A stretch of DNA of 14,336 bases, taken from NCBI GenBank assembly GCA_041740935.1, contig JBGSLA010000132.1:1-14336 (forward strand), written 5' to 3'. Below the pieces are notes generated by a model that was not told the origin of the DNA, made no database searches, and saw nothing but the letters and a program-made list of their open reading frames with translations. The DNA comes from JBGSLA01 sp041740935. Lineage in GTDB: Bacteria; Desulfobacterota; Desulfobaccia; Desulfobaccales; 0-14-0-80-60-11. Positions 6,900-13,499 of this stretch are shown here, one piece after another; position 1 is the stretch's first letter; the number at the start of each line of letters is the position of its first letter. Position numbers and translations under genes: made by a program.

Positions 6900-7190
6900 T
6901 GTAGGGGCAGGCGCCCTCGCCTGCCCTCCGTGGACAGCCGGGGGCGGCTGTCCCTGCACCTGAAAAGGCTTTTCATTATTTGCGGGTGGGCCGCCGGCCC
7001 CCGAGGAGCTGTCCTGAAAAGTCCTTGTGTGGAACCGCCGCCTCGGCGTTTCTGGAAAATAGCCGGCGGGGGCGCCTGCTCCACATATGTTCTGGTTCCC
7101 AAGCTCCCGCTTGGGAACCCACGTGCCCGCCAAGCTCTGCTTGGCCCCGCCTCCGGCAGCTGAGAGCGGCGGGTGGAGCCTGCCCTGCAC
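6900..7190 (-). repeat. Composite palindrome array, copy C (inverted)
   Basis: Read on the minus strand from 7190, the order is a diverged GCGGG module, GCCAAGC-AGA-GCTTGGC, GGTTCCCAAGC...GCTTGGGAACC, AGCAGGCGCC...GCCGGCT and a CGCCGAGGCGGCG-type stem. Then comes a block from CCACACAAGGACTTTTCAGG to ATGAAAAG (ending at 6969). The GGACAGCC and GGGCAGGCG palindromes end it near 6900. The 6969-7190 part matches 11597-11824 module by module in opposite orientation. Confidence 0.8.
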
Positions 7191-7382
7191 GCTGGTTTAT
7201 TCCGCAAGCTGAACATTTGGGATTTTTCGTTCATAAAAGTTAACACAATTAATATATCAAGGAATATCAAAGGGTAACGCGTGCTGGAATTGCAGGAAAT
7301 TAGGCGCTGTTCAGAAATCATGACATTTTTTAAAAATGCCCAAAATATATCGAAGCATATCAAAGAGTTGCCCTCACCCTTT

Positions 7383-7399
7383 TTGGCATGGCCTTTGCT
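7383..7399 (+). promoter_or_regulatory. Sigma-54 (-24/-12) promoter
   Basis: TTGGCATGGCCTTTGCT matches the sigma-54 consensus TTGGCACG-N4-TTGCW at all but one fixed position, with GG and GC at the required spacing. A start near 7410 would give a leader of about 440 nt before the first PEP-CTERM gene. Sigma-54 control of PEP-CTERM genes through the PrsK/PrsR two-component system is known in other bacteria, which fits. I did not find an enhancer site for the activator. Confidence 0.7.
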
Positions 7400-7461
7400 G
7401 TATAGATCCCCAACCTTGTGATTTTGCTAATAAGATAATACTTAGTTTGTTTAAACGAAAT

Positions 7462-7540
7462 AATGTTCAAGCAAAATCCCCTCGGATCTCCGCGCCGGGA
7501 AAACCCTTAGGGGAAAGCTAGGGGTTTTGGCAGGAACATT
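7462..7540 (+). ncRNA. Candidate structured leader RNA
   Basis: AATGTTC (7462-7468) pairs perfectly with GAACATT (7534-7540). Inside it, GC-AAAA-(T)-CCCC (7471-7481) pairs with GGGG-TTTT-(G)-GC (7521-7531) apart from single-base bulges. The core holds further local hairpins, CGG-ATCT-CCG and CCC-TTAG-GGG, and the purine-rich strand GGGGAAAGCTA. The element begins about 50 nt after the predicted sigma-54 start. The GGGAAAACC and GGGGAAAGCTAGGGG strings faintly recall the c-di-GMP-I (GEMM) riboswitch core (GGGCAAACC, GACGCAAAGC), but key bases differ and I do not assign it to that class. Confidence 0.4.
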
Positions 7541-7548
7541 TCAGGTTT

Positions 7549-7695
7549 TTACTGATTGGCATAGTTATTTAGGTTGTATATGATGGCGATGCTGGCAAAG
7601 ATCTCCACCTCCTCGTGGCCACATCCCTCTGCAAGCCCCGCCAGCGCAGCGCCGGAAAACCACCCCGCCCCGGAACCCAAGGGAGGATAAGCAGT
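7549..7695 (-). pseudogene. Possible remnant of a gene's C-terminus
   Basis: On the minus strand an open stretch of about 48 codons reads TAYPPLGSGAGWFSGAALAG, then LAEGCGHEEVEIFASIAI, then IYNLNNYANQ and a stop at 7549-7551. It has no start codon and is cut by a stop upstream. The amphipathic end (E-x-EIFASIAIIYNLNNYAN) loosely recalls the C-terminal helix of carboxymuconolactone decarboxylase/AhpD-like proteins. It is also a local GC-rich block in an AT-rich region. It could be coincidence. If transcribed on the plus strand it is simply part of the leader of the PEP-CTERM operon. Confidence 0.25.
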
Positions 7696-7855
7696 TTATA
7701 AGTTCAATATTTCACAAAACCAGGTTGGCGTCGCCAGAAGGACTCAGCCTTTCCTGGAGGGTTTTGGATCATATAGTCCCCTTTAGATGCATGTACCTTG
7801 TATAATTAAATATTTAGGAAAAGCCTCAATCTACCAAAAAAAAGGCATAGACTGC

Positions 7856-8752
7856 ATGAAAAAAGCAATCTTTATTTTGACATGCATGGTCATCTTCATG
7901 CCTGTCGTCGCTTGGGGGACCAACATTAACCTCGCCCCTCTTGGCGATTTCACCACCCCCCGGTGGCTGGATATCGCCGATTATCAATATTCCAACGCAT
8001 ACCAATCTTCTTATACCTATGAACAGGCCAACGTTACCCTGGATTACAACTTCTCTTCCACCACCTTTGGTGGGACTCTTAACGCCAGCGGACTCAAGCC
8101 CAATTTCGCCTATCAGATGAAGCTGGTGGGCTATGGCAGTGATTCTTCAGATACCAAGAAATTATGGACTAATGAACAGTTGGGCTACGCCGGTCGCTGG
8201 TGGCGGGCCCAACCCAACCCCGGCAACTCCAATGATGCCGATTATGAGGCCCATAAGGATGACCCGAATTATCTCTACCAGGGTTATCTGCTCTTCGCCT
8301 ACTTTGTCACCAACGAGCAAGGCTCCGTCACAGCAACGTTCAGCGCGGACAGCAGCTTCCATGTGTTATGGGCCACACCCGGTTCCACTGGGGACGGCAC
8401 TGGCCATCGCACCCCGGGAACTAACGATGGACCGGTTACCAATTACAATTTCACCGCTTCTCCTGACGTTAATTCCTCCGCTTATGCCACCAACTATGGT
8501 TCTGCCATTGTAGGCATTTATGGTCAATGGGAGTCCCCTCGGGCTCTCCCAGGAGAATTGGTCCTGTCCCCTGGGGCATATTCCTGCCAGTTCATCCTCA
8601 CCGAGGAAAGCTTTCATCAGAGCGGCATAGGCGGCGGCTGGGCCAGTGTTATGGGCGCCGATGTTCAGTTTCAGGTGGTGCCCGTGCCTCCGTCGGCGCT
8701 TCTGTTCGGTACCGGAATTTTGGGGCTTTTAGCTCTCATTATTAAAAGATAA
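7856..8752 (+). CDS. PEP-CTERM sorted secreted protein, unknown function
   Basis: The product is 298 residues. MKKAIFILTCMVIFMPVVAWG is a signal peptide. The mature protein is rich in Asn, Thr, Ser and aromatic residues, typical of extracellular beta-sandwiches. A recognisable block is FGGTLNASGLKPNFAYQMKLVGYG (about 70-93), then WTNEQLGYAGRWWRAQ, YLYQGYLLFAYFVTNEQGSVTATFSADSSFHVLW (about 142-175) and GELVLSPGAYSCQFILTEESF. It ends in VPVPPSALLFGTGILGLLALIIKR (275-298): a VPxPP motif, a hydrophobic helix and a basic tail. This is the PEP-CTERM signal recognised by an exosortase, which is not encoded here. The start at 7856 is chosen for the signal peptide; the ribosome site (AAAAGG) is weak, and an in-frame ATG at 7787 has none. 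The mannanase gene follows after 25 bp. Confidence 0.8.
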   Translation: MKKAIFILTCMVIFMPVVAWGTNINLAPLGDFTTPRWLDIADYQYSNAYQSSYTYEQANVTLDYNFSSTTFGGTLNASGLKPNFAYQMKLVGYGSDSSDTKKLWTNEQLGYAGRWWRAQPNPGNSNDADYEAHKDDPNYLYQGYLLFAYFVTNEQGSVTATFSADSSFHVLWATPGSTGDGTGHRTPGTNDGPVTNYNFTASPDVNSSAYATNYGSAIVGIYGQWESPRALPGELVLSPGAYSCQFILTEESFHQSGIGGGWASVMGADVQFQVVPVPPSALLFGTGILGLLALIIKR

Positions 8753-8777
8753 AGGGAATTGATAGGGGGATTCCTGC

Positions 8778-10481
8778 ATGCGTCTGCTCCCGCTGATCCG
8801 GCTGCTTACGACTCTCTTGCTGTTGTTACTCCTGTTTCCCGGTTCTCTGCTGGCCAATAATGGGTTTGTGAGCGCACAGGGTACGCAGTTCTCCTTGAAT
8901 GAAAAACCTTTTTATTACACGGGTACCAACAACTACTATATCGGCATCGACCCCGGCATAAGCCAGCCCCAGGTAGATGAAGTGTTGCAGTCTGCCAAGG
9001 ATATGGGTGTAACGGTAGTGCGCGCCTGGGGTTTCAACGACGGCTCAGGCGGCCTCCAGACCGCTGCCGGGGTTTACGATGAAACTGTATTCAAAAAGTT
9101 GGATTATGCCATTTCCAAGGCAGGGCAGTTGGGGATCAAACTCATCATTCCCTTTGTCAACAACTGGGATGACTACGGCGGCATGAACCAATATGTTAAT
9201 TGGGCCGGAACTACAGGGCATGATAGTTTTTACACCAATGCCACCTGCAAGGATTATTACCAGAATCATATTAGCACCATATTAAACCGCGTGAATACAT
9301 ATAGCGGTGTGGCCTACAAAAACGACCCCACTATCATGTCCTGGGAGTTGGCCAATGAGCCCAGAGCAACCAACTCTGACACCCTTAAAACCTGGATTAC
9401 AACGATGAGCGCCTATGTGAAAGGCCTCGACTCCAAGCATCTTCTGACCACCGGCGTGGAAGGGCAAAACTTGGCTGATTTTCGCAAATATCACCAGAAT
9501 ATGCCTAACATTGACTTTGCCACCATGCATATTTATCCTGACTCCTGGGGTATGAATCTGACCGCCTCCAAGCAATACATAGACGACCGTATCGTGGAAG
9601 CCAACACCATGCTGCGCCTGCCGGTCATCTTGGAGGAATTCGGGAAGTACCGGGACGTGGCCAAACCTGTTCCCGCCGTGCCCACCGGCGGCAGCGGCAA
9701 TACCACTACTCGCGACACGTATTTCCAGTCTTTCTATGATGTGGTGCGGGAAAGCCACGGTGCGGGCTCCAACTTTTGGATTTTGTATCACAATTCTTAT
9801 CCCGATCATGACGGCTTTGGGGTTTATTCCCAGGACACCTCCACCACGAATATCATCAAAAACGAAGCGGCTCTTATGAGTGCCAAAAACAGTGGTTATC
9901 GCACCGTTCCCCTCTTCGACTTCGGCACCGGTACCCAGGGGTGGACGCGCGACTGGAATCCCAGTGGGGGTTCGCTTACTCTTTCTCAGACTGAAGCTAA
10001 GGGGTTCCCATTTCCAATTTCAAATGGGGCTTTGCAGGTCAACGGACTCAATTTGACCGGCAGCGGTTGGGTCGATGGTGGGGCCGTTCGCTTTATTCCT
10101 TATAACTATGGCATCATGAATTTCGCCGGGGAAGGCATCGAAAAATTTACGGTTCAGGTATTGGCACCGGAAGAATACGGTTCAGGGCTGAAGGCATCAA
10201 TATATATCCATACTGGCAGCAGTTGGACATGGAATGAGGGCCCTTGGATTGCCCTGACACCGGGAGAATGGACCGAAATATATTTTTCCACCCTTGGTTT
10301 TGACCTGACTTCTCTCCGGGACTTCGGTGTCCATTTCGCTCTGGATGGCGGTTCTTATATTGGCCCGGTGTATATTGATTTTCTGGCCACGGAATCCCCG
10401 GTGCCTCTGCCGGGCTCGGTTTTGCTTTTGGGCTCCGGTCTTTTAGGTCTCGCGGCTTTTTCAAGAAGAAAACGGCAATAA
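8778..10481 (+). CDS. PEP-CTERM sorted GH5 endo-beta-1,4-mannanase
   Basis: The product is 567 residues. A signal peptide (1-26) precedes a GH5 barrel (about 28-372) resembling subfamily 7 mannanases. Visible motifs are YYTGTNNYYIG (46-56), VVRAWGFNDG (80-89), IPFVNNWDDYGGMNQYVNW (124-142), WELANEP with acid/base Glu194, HIYPDSW (251-257) and ILEEFGK with nucleophile Glu287; Trp334 lies in FWILYH. The enzyme should cleave internal beta-1,4 mannosyl bonds. A second domain (about 378-538), opening FDFGTGTQGW and ending GPVYIDFLA, looks like a beta-sandwich carbohydrate-binding module of the CBM27/CBM11 kind. The C-terminus is VPLPGSVLLLGSGLLGL plus AAFSRRKRQ (542-567), a PEP-CTERM signal. GATAGGGGGA precedes the ATG at 8778. 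The gene lies 25 bp behind its PEP-CTERM neighbour and surely shares its transcript. Both catalytic residues are intact. Confidence 0.9.
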   Translation: MRLLPLIRLLTTLLLLLLLFPGSLLANNGFVSAQGTQFSLNEKPFYYTGTNNYYIGIDPGISQPQVDEVLQSAKDMGVTVVRAWGFNDGSGGLQTAAGVYDETVFKKLDYAISKAGQLGIKLIIPFVNNWDDYGGMNQYVNWAGTTGHDSFYTNATCKDYYQNHISTILNRVNTYSGVAYKNDPTIMSWELANEPRATNSDTLKTWITTMSAYVKGLDSKHLLTTGVEGQNLADFRKYHQNMPNIDFATMHIYPDSWGMNLTASKQYIDDRIVEANTMLRLPVILEEFGKYRDVAKPVPAVPTGGSGNTTTRDTYFQSFYDVVRESHGAGSNFWILYHNSYPDHDGFGVYSQDTSTTNIIKNEAALMSAKNSGYRTVPLFDFGTGTQGWTRDWNPSGGSLTLSQTEAKGFPFPISNGALQVNGLNLTGSGWVDGGAVRFIPYNYGIMNFAGEGIEKFTVQVLAPEEYGSGLKASIYIHTGSSWTWNEGPWIALTPGEWTEIYFSTLGFDLTSLRDFGVHFALDGGSYIGPVYIDFLATESPVPLPGSVLLLGSGLLGLAAFSRRKRQ

Positions 10482-10605
10482 TTCTTTCCGGAATAGAATC
10501 GAAAGGTTATCAACATTACTATAGATTGGTCCCTAAACAGTGGAGAATTGCCATTTGGAAAAATTAAGGCTTTAGGCTTTAACAATATAAAGAAGTTAGG
10601 CCCCT

Positions 10606-10634
10606 TTGAACTTTGTTCAGAGGAATTTTAAAAT
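10606..10634 (+). promoter_or_regulatory. Probable sigma-70 promoter of the third PEP-CTERM gene
   Basis: TTGAAC (10606-10611) and TAAAAT (10629-10634) are separated by exactly 17 bases; each matches consensus at 5/6 positions. The start would be near 10641, about 110 nt before the ATG at 10750. The 268-bp gap (10482-10749) has no terminator that I can see, so read-through from the mannanase gene is also possible. Confidence 0.5.
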
Positions 10635-10698
10635 CCAAGTTTTTATGAAAGGAGGTTGATAACTAAAAGTATTCGTTAGAATATTTTGGGGGTTATTA

Positions 10699-10737
10699 AT
10701 GGAACTTCTCAACTCTATTCTATCTGATTCCCATTAA
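10699..10737 (+). other. Possible 12-codon leader ORF
   Basis: ATG at 10699 opens MELLNSILSDSH and stops with TAA at 10735-10737. The stop overlaps the AAGGAGG ribosome site of the gene at 10750. GGGGGT lies about seven bases upstream as a possible ribosome site. A second, unused-looking AAAGGAGGT lies at about 10648-10656, preceded by ATG and followed in frame by TGA. The arrangement would suit translational coupling, but such a short ORF can arise by chance. Confidence 0.25.
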
Positions 10738-10749
10738 GGAGGGAATTCC

Positions 10750-11373
10750 ATGAAAAAATTTATCTTTTTAACTTTAAGTTTCGCCTTACTTGGTTTGTTC
10801 TTAAGCGATTCGGCCCAAGCGTTAACTTTTTCACCTGATGACAGTTACCAAATGGCCGAATTCGTGGAGACCCAAGAGGGAAATCTCAACTCAAAGACCG
10901 ACACCGCCGGCCCTGGTGTTACTTACAATTTCACATTGACTTCAACCGGCTGGGGCGATGTTCAGATCAGCGATCCCTGGCAGCCAACTACGAACAACTT
11001 TAACGCGTACAACTCCTACGGTATGTACTTCACCAATCCAAGTACCAACACTGATAAATTCTCGGTAGAGATGTTTCTTAACACGGGGTGGACCGATAAT
11101 CCTCCTGGTGAGCCGGACAACCGCTATAGTTCAAGCTGGGTGTATGACATTGCCCCTGGAGAGACCAAGTATATTTCGGTTGACCTCACTAATGCCATAA
11201 ACCTTAACCATGTCACCCACATTGGCTTCAAGATCGGCGCCAACGTGAACGGAGATGGGGATTACACGTTTGACGTTCAGGCAAGCAGTGTTCCGCTCCC
11301 CCCGAGTGTATTGCTTTTAGGAAGCGGCCTGTTGGGCCTGGGGCTTTTGGGTTTCCGCCGGCGCCGCAATTAA
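10750..11373 (+). CDS. Small PEP-CTERM sorted secreted protein, unknown function
   Basis: The product is 207 residues. The signal peptide MKKFIFLTLSFALLGLFLSDSAQA (1-24) precedes an all-beta-looking domain rich in Asn, Thr, Asp and Tyr. That domain contains GVTYNFTLTSTGWGDVQISDPW (about 55-76), SYGMYFTNPSTNTDKFSVEMFLNTGW and THIGFKIGANVNGDGDYTFDV (about 156-176). It ends in VPLPPSVLLLGSGLLGL followed by a second glycine-leucine stretch and the basic tail FRRRRN (181-207), a textbook PEP-CTERM signal for exosortase processing. A strong TAAGGAGGG sits just before the ATG. I recognise no enzyme motif. A structural or matrix role beside the surface mannanase is an inference from location only. 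A strong terminator follows 26 bases after the stop. Confidence 0.85.
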   Translation: MKKFIFLTLSFALLGLFLSDSAQALTFSPDDSYQMAEFVETQEGNLNSKTDTAGPGVTYNFTLTSTGWGDVQISDPWQPTTNNFNAYNSYGMYFTNPSTNTDKFSVEMFLNTGWTDNPPGEPDNRYSSSWVYDIAPGETKYISVDLTNAINLNHVTHIGFKIGANVNGDGDYTFDVQASSVPLPPSVLLLGSGLLGLGLLGFRRRRN

Positions 11374-11399
11374 TAAGTCATCCTGATCCGAATATCAAC

Positions 11400-11433
11400 G
11401 GCAGGGCCAGAAGTTGGGGCCCTGCCTTTTTTT
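11400..11433 (+). terminator. Rho-independent terminator
   Basis: GGCAGGGCC (11400-11408) pairs perfectly with GGCCCTGCC (11418-11426) across a nine-base loop and runs into seven T residues (11427-11433). It closes the PEP-CTERM segment cleanly. Confidence 0.92.
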
Positions 11434-11487
11434 CCTGGTTGCCGGTGTCGGGCCTGGAAAACCCGGGGCTGACCGGCGCAACAGGTT

Positions 11488-11824
11488 GTAGGGCGGGAAA
11501 GCGGAGCGCCTCCCGCCTTAATGAAACCCGGTGGCACAGGTTTTCAACCTGTGCGGGACGGGCTGGAAGCCCGTGCTACCGGTCAGGGGTGGATTTGTGC
11601 AGGGCGGGGCACTGCCCGCCGCTTTCAGGCGCCGAAGGCGGGGCCAAGCAGAGCTTGGCGGGCAAGTGGGTTCCCAAGCGGAGCTTGGGAACCAGAAGAA
11701 AAAGATGTGGCGCCGGTGCCCCCGCCTGCTCTTCTCAAGAAACCGCCGGGGGCGGCGGTTCCACACAAGAACTTTTCAGGACAGCTCCTCATGGGCCTTC
11801 GGCCCACCCGCAAGGCATGAAAAG
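11488..11824 (+). repeat. Composite palindrome array, copy D
   Basis: The array starts with GTAGGGCGGGA...TCCCGCC (11492-11517), a perfect GCACAGGTT-TTC-AACCTGTGC (11534-11554) and CGGGCT-GGA-AGCCCG. From 11597 it repeats the standard order: GGGGCACTGCCCGC, GCCAAGC-AGA-GCTTGGC, GGTTCCCAAGC...GCTTGGGAACC, GGCGCCGG..., and the GCCGCC / GGCGGC stem. The block from CCACACAAGAACTTTTCAGG to ATGAAAAG ends it at 11824. 11597-11824 is the inverted partner of 6969-7190. Confidence 0.8.
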
Positions 11825-11837
11825 ACCGGCTTTTTTG

Positions 11838-11950
11838 ACTTTGGACCCTGGACCCTGGACTTTGGACTTTTCATAACAGAATGAATGTTAAAGGCGGGAT
11901 GCGCTTCGCTTTCCCGCCCTACGGTTACTTTACCCTTGGGACTTTGGACT
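11838..11950. repeat. CTTTGGACCCTGGA word repeats plus a palindrome
   Basis: About 11838-11873 and 11936-11950 are runs of short related words (GACTTTGGA, CCCTGGA, GGACTTTTCA). Between them, 11893-11918 is a GGCGGGA...TCCCGCC palindrome of the set also found at 2482 and 5977. The 11374-12018 gap holds only the terminator, repeats and a possible promoter. Confidence 0.6.
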
Positions 11951-11964
11951 TTTCAGGTCATAAT
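11936..11964 (+). promoter_or_regulatory. Possible sigma-70 promoter of the transglycosylase gene
   Basis: TTGGGA (11936-11941) and CATAAT (11959-11964) are 17 bases apart, matching consensus at 4/6 and 5/6. The -35 lies inside the CTTTGGA word repeat, so the repeat may supply it. The start would be near 11971, about 48 nt before the ATG. Confidence 0.35.
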
Positions 11965-12018
11965 AACAAGAAAAATTCCACACACCTCCACCGTTAACCG
12001 CACCCCGGAACTCCGGTC

Positions 12019-12879
12019 ATGCTGAAATCCCTCACTGCTTTGGTGGCCTTTCTGTCTCTGTGGCCCGGGGCCCTGCCGCCCCTGCCCCCGGAGGCCCCCC
12101 GGCCGGCGGTCCAGGCGGTGGTTTCGGGCCAGGCCCCGGAGGGCCTCCGGCACATCTTTTTCTGCCCGGCCGACGCGGCCGCCAACCCGGAGTACACCGT
12201 GCCCACCCCCAGGGCCGCGGCCGCGGCGGGGGGATTTTTCGATCCCCGCTTCAGGGCCCGCTTGGAGCTGCTTATCAAAAAGCTGGCCCGGCGCCACGGC
12301 CTGGACGAGGGGCTGGTGCGGGCCGTGCTCGCCCAGGAATCCGGCGGCGACCCCCGGGCCGTGTCCCCCAAGGGGGCTCTGGGGCTCATGCAGCTCAGGC
12401 CCGACACCGCCGGCGCCATGGGGGTGACCGACGCCTTCAACCCGGAGGACAACCTGGCCGGCGGGGTGAAGTATCTCAAATACTGCCTGGGACGCTTTCA
12501 GGATGACGTGGTCCTGGCCCTGGCGGCCTACAACGCCGGGCCGGGCGCGGTGGAAAAACACCAGGGCGTCCCCCCCTACCGGGAGACGGAGGATTTTGTC
12601 AGCGCCATCACCCAGGCTTACACCGGCAAGGCCTGGACCAGGGAGGCGGCGCCGGGGGCTCAGCCCTCGGGCGCGGCGGTGAAAGCTGCGCCGGTCCCCG
12701 AGAAAACCGGGCTCAACTGGCAGGTCCCCGGGCCCACCTGGAAGATCCCCCCGCCCCATCCCAGCATGGCAGGACCCCGCTGGCAGGGCAAATCCCCGGA
12801 GCCCCGCCAGGCCCCCCCGGCCAGCCCCGGCCGCGTCAGTCAATCCCCCCGGTCCGGGGGACCAAAGGCCGATTTCTAA
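12019..12879 (+). CDS. Lytic transglycosylase (SLT domain)
   Basis: The product is 286 residues. A short N-terminal hydrophobic segment (1-19) should direct export. The SLT domain spans about residues 75-205. AQESGG carries the catalytic Glu107, PKGALGLMQLRPDTAGAMGV (117-136) is the conserved GLMQ block, FNPEDNLAGGVKYLK (140-154) follows, AAYNAGPGAV (169-178) is the third hallmark, and PPYRETEDFV (185-194) the fourth. The enzyme cleaves peptidoglycan with formation of 1,6-anhydro-muramyl ends, in the periplasm. The last 80 residues are Pro-rich and probably disordered (WQVPGPTWKIPPPHP and similar). The ATG at 12019 is the only usable one: an in-frame stop lies 24 bases upstream. No clear ribosome site is seen. 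No secretion or pilus genes lie beside it, so it is probably a stand-alone wall-remodelling enzyme. Confidence 0.9.
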   Translation: MLKSLTALVAFLSLWPGALPPLPPEAPRPAVQAVVSGQAPEGLRHIFFCPADAAANPEYTVPTPRAAAAAGGFFDPRFRARLELLIKKLARRHGLDEGLVRAVLAQESGGDPRAVSPKGALGLMQLRPDTAGAMGVTDAFNPEDNLAGGVKYLKYCLGRFQDDVVLALAAYNAGPGAVEKHQGVPPYRETEDFVSAITQAYTGKAWTREAAPGAQPSGAAVKAAPVPEKTGLNWQVPGPTWKIPPPHPSMAGPRWQGKSPEPRQAPPASPGRVSQSPRSGGPKADF

Positions 12880-12950
12880 GAGAAAAAGAGGGTTCCAGGA
12901 TTGGGGCCGCGCGGGTTTTAAGGCCGCGTGAGCCGCGGGCCCTTCATCTT

Positions 12951-13061
12951 GCCCCCCAGCCCTCTCCCCCCGCGGGGGGAGAGGGGGATGAGGAAGTTCC
13001 TGTAGGGGCGGACCCAGGTGTCCGCCCGACTTTAGGGGCGCACACGCGGGTGCGCCCCTAC
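12951..13061. repeat. CCCTCTCCC element and second 60-bp double palindrome
   Basis: 12951-12988 is CCCCCCAGCCCTCTCCCC facing GGGGGGAGAGGGGG. 13002-13061 is the reverse complement of the 942-1001 element, with rims GTAGGGG and CCCCTAC, a GGGCGGAC...GTCCGCCC stem and a GGGCGCAC...GTGCGCCCC stem. Together they begin a repeat-only region that runs to the promoter at 14125. Confidence 0.8.
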
Positions 13062-13241
13062 ATAAAAGAATGAAAGCTAATCCTGGGACACAATTCTGGC
13101 CGGCATACCTGGTTCCGGATAGGTGCTTTTGAACGCCGGAGGCGCGGCCCTTTGCCGCCCGCCGACCTCTGAGCTTTTTCTTATAAAAAGGGAAATTCTT
13201 GCCCATGATTCTTGCCGGGCAATAGGTGATCAGCTTTGTAG

Positions 13242-13345
13242 GGTGCGTTTCACGCACCATTTTTTGGCGCGTAAAACGCGCCTGCGGCAGACTTGGCGTC
13301 TTGGCGAGATTATTTTTTCACGCAAAGCAGCCAAGGGGCAAAGAT
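13242..13345. repeat. Short stem-loops and CGCAAAG word repeat
   Basis: GGTGCGT-TTC-ACGCACC (13242-13258) and GGCGCGT-AAA-ACGCGCC (13266-13282) are two perfect seven-base stems with three-base loops in tandem. From about 13290 the words CTTGGCG, CTTGGCGAG, CACGCAAAG and GGGGCAAAG form a loose inverted repeat. No gene is apparent. Confidence 0.6.
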
Positions 13346-13388
13346 TGGGGCGTGAACTTATACCGTGAAGATCCCCTTGGCAATGTAG

Positions 13389-13438
13389 AGCAGGCGCCCT
13401 CGCCTGCTTCGGAAAAGAACAGCCGGGGGCGGCTGTTC
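13389..13438 (+). repeat. Partial composite array (last two modules only)
   Basis: AGCAGGCG-CCCT-CGCCTGCT (13389-13408) and GAACAGCC-GGGGGC-GGCTGTTC (13417-13438) are the terminal modules of the composite arrays without the earlier ones, followed by CCACATTTTTCAT. This shows the modules can occur apart from the full array. Confidence 0.75.
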
Positions 13439-13499
13439 CACATTTTTCATCCTCGGGGGTGGCCAATTGTGGCCATGAAAGTTTCATAACAGGCCAAAA

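Noticed and set aside
7336..7521. 61-codon plus-strand frame starting MPKIYRS
   Set aside because: It overlaps the sigma-54 promoter and the folded RNA, lacks a ribosome site and has no recognisable sequence.
7462..7540. Assignment of the leader element as a c-di-GMP-I (GEMM) riboswitch
   Set aside because: Only parts of the core resemble it; the GACGCAAAGC strand and the GAAA tetraloop with its receptor are not present as expected, so only a candidate structured RNA is reported.
6969..11824. Composite transposon with insertion-sequence ends
   Set aside because: No transposase, integrase or resolvase reading frame is present in the repeats or between them, and no target duplication was recognised.
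11953..13260. Minus-strand open frame of 435 codons opposite the transglycosylase
   Set aside because: It is the shadow of a gene with all four SLT motifs and runs into repeat DNA; the composition is Gly/Ala/Arg/Pro noise.
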